From Undibacterium cyanobacteriorum (lineage in GTDB: Bacteria; Pseudomonadota; Gammaproteobacteria; Burkholderiales; Burkholderiaceae_D): DNA of 64,000 nt. The stretch spans positions 2,542,001 through 2,606,000 of the forward strand of contig NZ_CP133720.1 of NCBI RefSeq assembly GCF_031326225.1, read 5' to 3'. The translations under genes and the position numbers were made by a program. Of the stretch, positions 62,132 through 64,000 are shown one piece after another. Under the pieces are notes generated by a model that was not told the origin of the DNA, ran no database searches, and saw only the letters and a program-made list of their open reading frames with translations. Every line of letters starts with the position of its first letter. Within the stretch, counting starts at the first letter, position 1.

Positions 62132-64000
62132 TTATTCTCCTGCCACCGCTGCCGCAGCTTCATTACGAGCTTGCGCTTCATACAAACGGAAATACGCGCC
62201 CTCTTTCGCCATCAGTTCATCGTGACTACCGACTTCCACCACTTCGCCGCGATCCAAGACGACCAAGCGATCCGCTTTATGCAAAGTCGACAAGCGATGC
62301 GCAATCGCAATCGTCGTACGGCCTTGAACCAAATTATCGAGTGCTTTTTGAATTTCTTTTTCGGTCTCAGAATCGACTGACGCGGTTGCTTCATCCATGA
62401 TGAGAATGCGTGGATCAATCAACAAAGCGCGTGCGATAGAAATCCTTTGGCGTTCGCCGCCCGACAAGCCTTGTCCACGTTCACCGACCATGGAATCGTA
62501 ACCTTGCGGCAAGCGTAAAATGAATTCGTGGGCATGTGCGGCGCGTGCAGCAGCGATGATTTCCTCACGAGTCGCATGCGGTTTGCCATAAGCGATATTG
62601 TCAGCAATCGTACCGAAGAATAAGAACGGCTCTTGCAAGACCAAGCCTATTTGGCTGCGATATTGCGACACCGGATACGAACGAATATCGACGCCATCCA
62701 GCAAAATCGCACCTTCTGCCACATCATAGAAGCGGCAAATCAAGTTAACCAAAGTACTCTTGCCAGAACCACTATGTCCTACCAAGCCTATCATCTCACC
62801 AGGTTGGACACTCAAACTGATGCCACGATTGACAGCGCGATTACCATAACGGAAGCCCACTTCACGCAATTCGATTTGACCTTTGACTTCTTTAATCTGC
62901 ACCGGATTTTGTGGTTCAGGCACGCTAGAAACATGATCCAAAATATCGAAAATACGTTTCGCCGCCGATGCTGATTTTTGCGTCACGGATACGATGCGAC
63001 TCATCGAATCAATACGGCCGTAGAAGTTGCTGATGAAGGCAACGGCCGCCACCAAAGCACCAACCGTAATTTCCTCGTGCGCAATTTGCCAGATACCAAA
63101 TACCCAAACGACCAGAATACCCAAGTCGGTCAAGAAAGAAACCGTTGGCGAGAACAAGGACCACACCTTATTCAACTTATCATTGACCGCCAGATTATTT
63201 TTATTCGCTGTACGGAAACGGGTCGCTTCGCGTTGCTCTTGCGCGAAAGCTTTCACCACACGGATACCAGGTATGGTGTCAGCCAAGACATTCGTCAACT
63301 CGCCCCATACGCGGTCAATTTTCTCGAAACCAGTACGCAATTTGTCGCGCACCAAATGAATCGCCCAAGCGATCAGCGGCAAAGGCAATAGAGTCACCAA
63401 AGCCAACTTCGTATTGATTTGCAAGAGGAACGCCGCGGTCATAAAAAACATCAGCACGTCGGTCGCAAAATCCAGCAAATGCAAGGACAAATAGACGCAA
63501 ATCCGATCACTCTCACTACCGATCCGCGACATCAAGTCACCGGTGCGTTTATTTCCAAAATACTCGAGCGAAAGTTTCAATAAATGTTCATACGTTGCTG
63601 TACGTAGATCGGCACCGATACGTTCAGATACCAAGGCCAAAATATAGGTTTTGCCCCAACTTAAGAGCCAAGCCAGCACCGCCGCGCCCAATAAGCCGCC
63701 GATATAAGTCGCGACCAATGAAACTTCAACATGCTGACCACTTTGAAATGGAATCAACACTTCATCCGTCAAAGGCTTGGTGAGATAGCGCGGAATCATA
63801 TGTGACGCCGTGCCCAACAACATCAATGTGAAGCCGATCGCTAGCTGGAAACGATAAGGACGAGCGAAACGCCACAAGCGGAAAAGAGTCCAGGTCGATG
63901 GCGGTGTATGAACTACCTTGGTACAAACCGGACACTCTTCTTGATCAGGTTCTAAAATTGCCTTGCAACTCGGACAGGTATTTTGCTCAACTTTTGGCGC
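62132..64000 (-). CDS. ABC transporter (permease-ATPase fusion) with N-terminal zinc ribbon, 5' end outside window
   Basis: The visible part is about 622 residues and the frame stays open to the window edge. It holds a zinc ribbon CPSC...CPVC about 15-35 residues before the membrane part, then six TM helices (ABC_membrane) and a C-terminal ATPase with Walker A GHSGSGKST, signature LSGGERQRISIARAL and Walker B ILIMDEATASVD. It is a homodimer-type exporter. With DUF1854 downstream it matches the cyanophycin-associated transporter known from Burkholderiales. The substrate is not known. The true start lies beyond position 64000. Confidence 0.88.
   Translation of the reverse strand, partial: APKVEQNTCPSCKAILEPDQEECPVCTKVVHTPPSTWTLFRLWRFARPYRFQLAIGFTLMLLGTASHMIPRYLTKPLTDEVLIPFQSGQHVEVSLVATYIGGLLGAAVLAWLLSWGKTYILALVSERIGADLRTATYEHLLKLSLEYFGNKRTGDLMSRIGSESDRICVYLSLHLLDFATDVLMFFMTAAFLLQINTKLALVTLLPLPLIAWAIHLVRDKLRTGFEKIDRVWGELTNVLADTIPGIRVVKAFAQEQREATRFRTANKNNLAVNDKLNKVWSLFSPTVSFLTDLGILVVWVFGIWQIAHEEITVGALVAAVAFISNFYGRIDSMSRIVSVTQKSASAAKRIFDILDHVSSVPEPQNPVQIKEVKGQIELREVGFRYGNRAVNRGISLSVQPGEMIGLVGHSGSGKSTLVNLICRFYDVAEGAILLDGVDIRSYPVSQYRSQIGLVLQEPFLFFGTIADNIAYGKPHATREEIIAAARAAHAHEFILRLPQGYDSMVGERGQGLSGGERQRISIARALLIDPRILIMDEATASVDSETEKEIQKALDNLVQGRTTIAIAHRLSTLHKADRLVVLDRGEVVEVGSHDELMAKEGAYFRLYEAQARNEAAAAVAGE

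Noticed and set aside
1..64000. CRISPR arrays, insertion sequences, prophage genes
   Set aside because: No regularly spaced repeats, no transposase or integrase, and no phage structural gene was found on either strand.

Overview
The window is bacterial chromosome with moderate GC content and dense, mostly housekeeping gene content. Gene order and protein types point to a betaproteobacterium of the order Burkholderiales, probably Oxalobacteraceae and possibly Undibacterium-like. The signs are: an entericidin-type lipoprotein between leuC and leuD; rpsF-priB-rpsR-rplI beside dnaB; tRNA-Leu-tig-clpP-clpX-lon in a row; hpnC/hpnD/hpnE squalene genes; and a DUF1854 gene next to an ABC transporter with a zinc ribbon, as seen around cyanophycin genes. 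The genus is an inference. I saw no CRISPR array, insertion sequence, prophage or rRNA.

Layout. 1-2992: leucine (leuD start, entericidin, leuC) and chorismate (aroC) synthesis, minus strand. 3187-10380: signalling genes, plus strand: a response regulator with DUF3369, degenerate GGDEF and intact EAL; a LytS/LytTR pair; an OmpR-type regulator with its kinase. 10398-18684: the most unusual block, three large lipoproteins that share one N-terminal chassis (lipobox, DUF4214-like region, Fn3 domain) and carry different C-terminal modules (metallophosphoesterase twice, PEBP-like plus YHYH once), then a small exported protein. 18792-20487: PiT phosphate transporter and its DUF47 partner. 20587-23761: dnaB and the ribosomal protein operon. 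23944-31285: lexA with two LexA boxes, then lon, clpX, clpP, tig and tRNA-Leu, a proteostasis cluster on the minus strand. 31648-35936: RND efflux pump with its adaptor. 36262-41344: squalene synthesis (hpnC, hpnD, hpnE) interrupted by an M24-type peptidase homologue and a repeat lipoprotein. 41661-43588: a NagX-like membrane protein and an orphan cytosolic protein. 43737-49683: hrpA, argA and a YggX-type protein. 50003-54772: malate synthase, a divergent LysR regulator and a chemoreceptor. 55040-57097: a cold-shock protein, an unknown exported protein and a CapA-like phosphatase. 57134-60831: ferredoxin, SCP2 protein, methyltransferase, CysB-like regulator and FAH-family hydrolase. 61074-64000: GNAT acetyltransferase, DUF1854 protein and an ABC transporter that continues past the window end.

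How the genes may work together. The three-lipoprotein block follows a two-component system on the same strand with short gaps, and converges on a phosphate transporter. It could be a regulated surface phosphate- or nucleotide-scavenging module, but this rests on domain content and position only. Supported regulatory sites include two LexA operators overlapping the lexA promoter, a heat-shock-type promoter before lon, a sigma-70 promoter plus a candidate S6:S18 leader hairpin before rpsF, repeated palindromes between aceB and its divergent LysR gene, and interlocking inverted repeats before hpnC.
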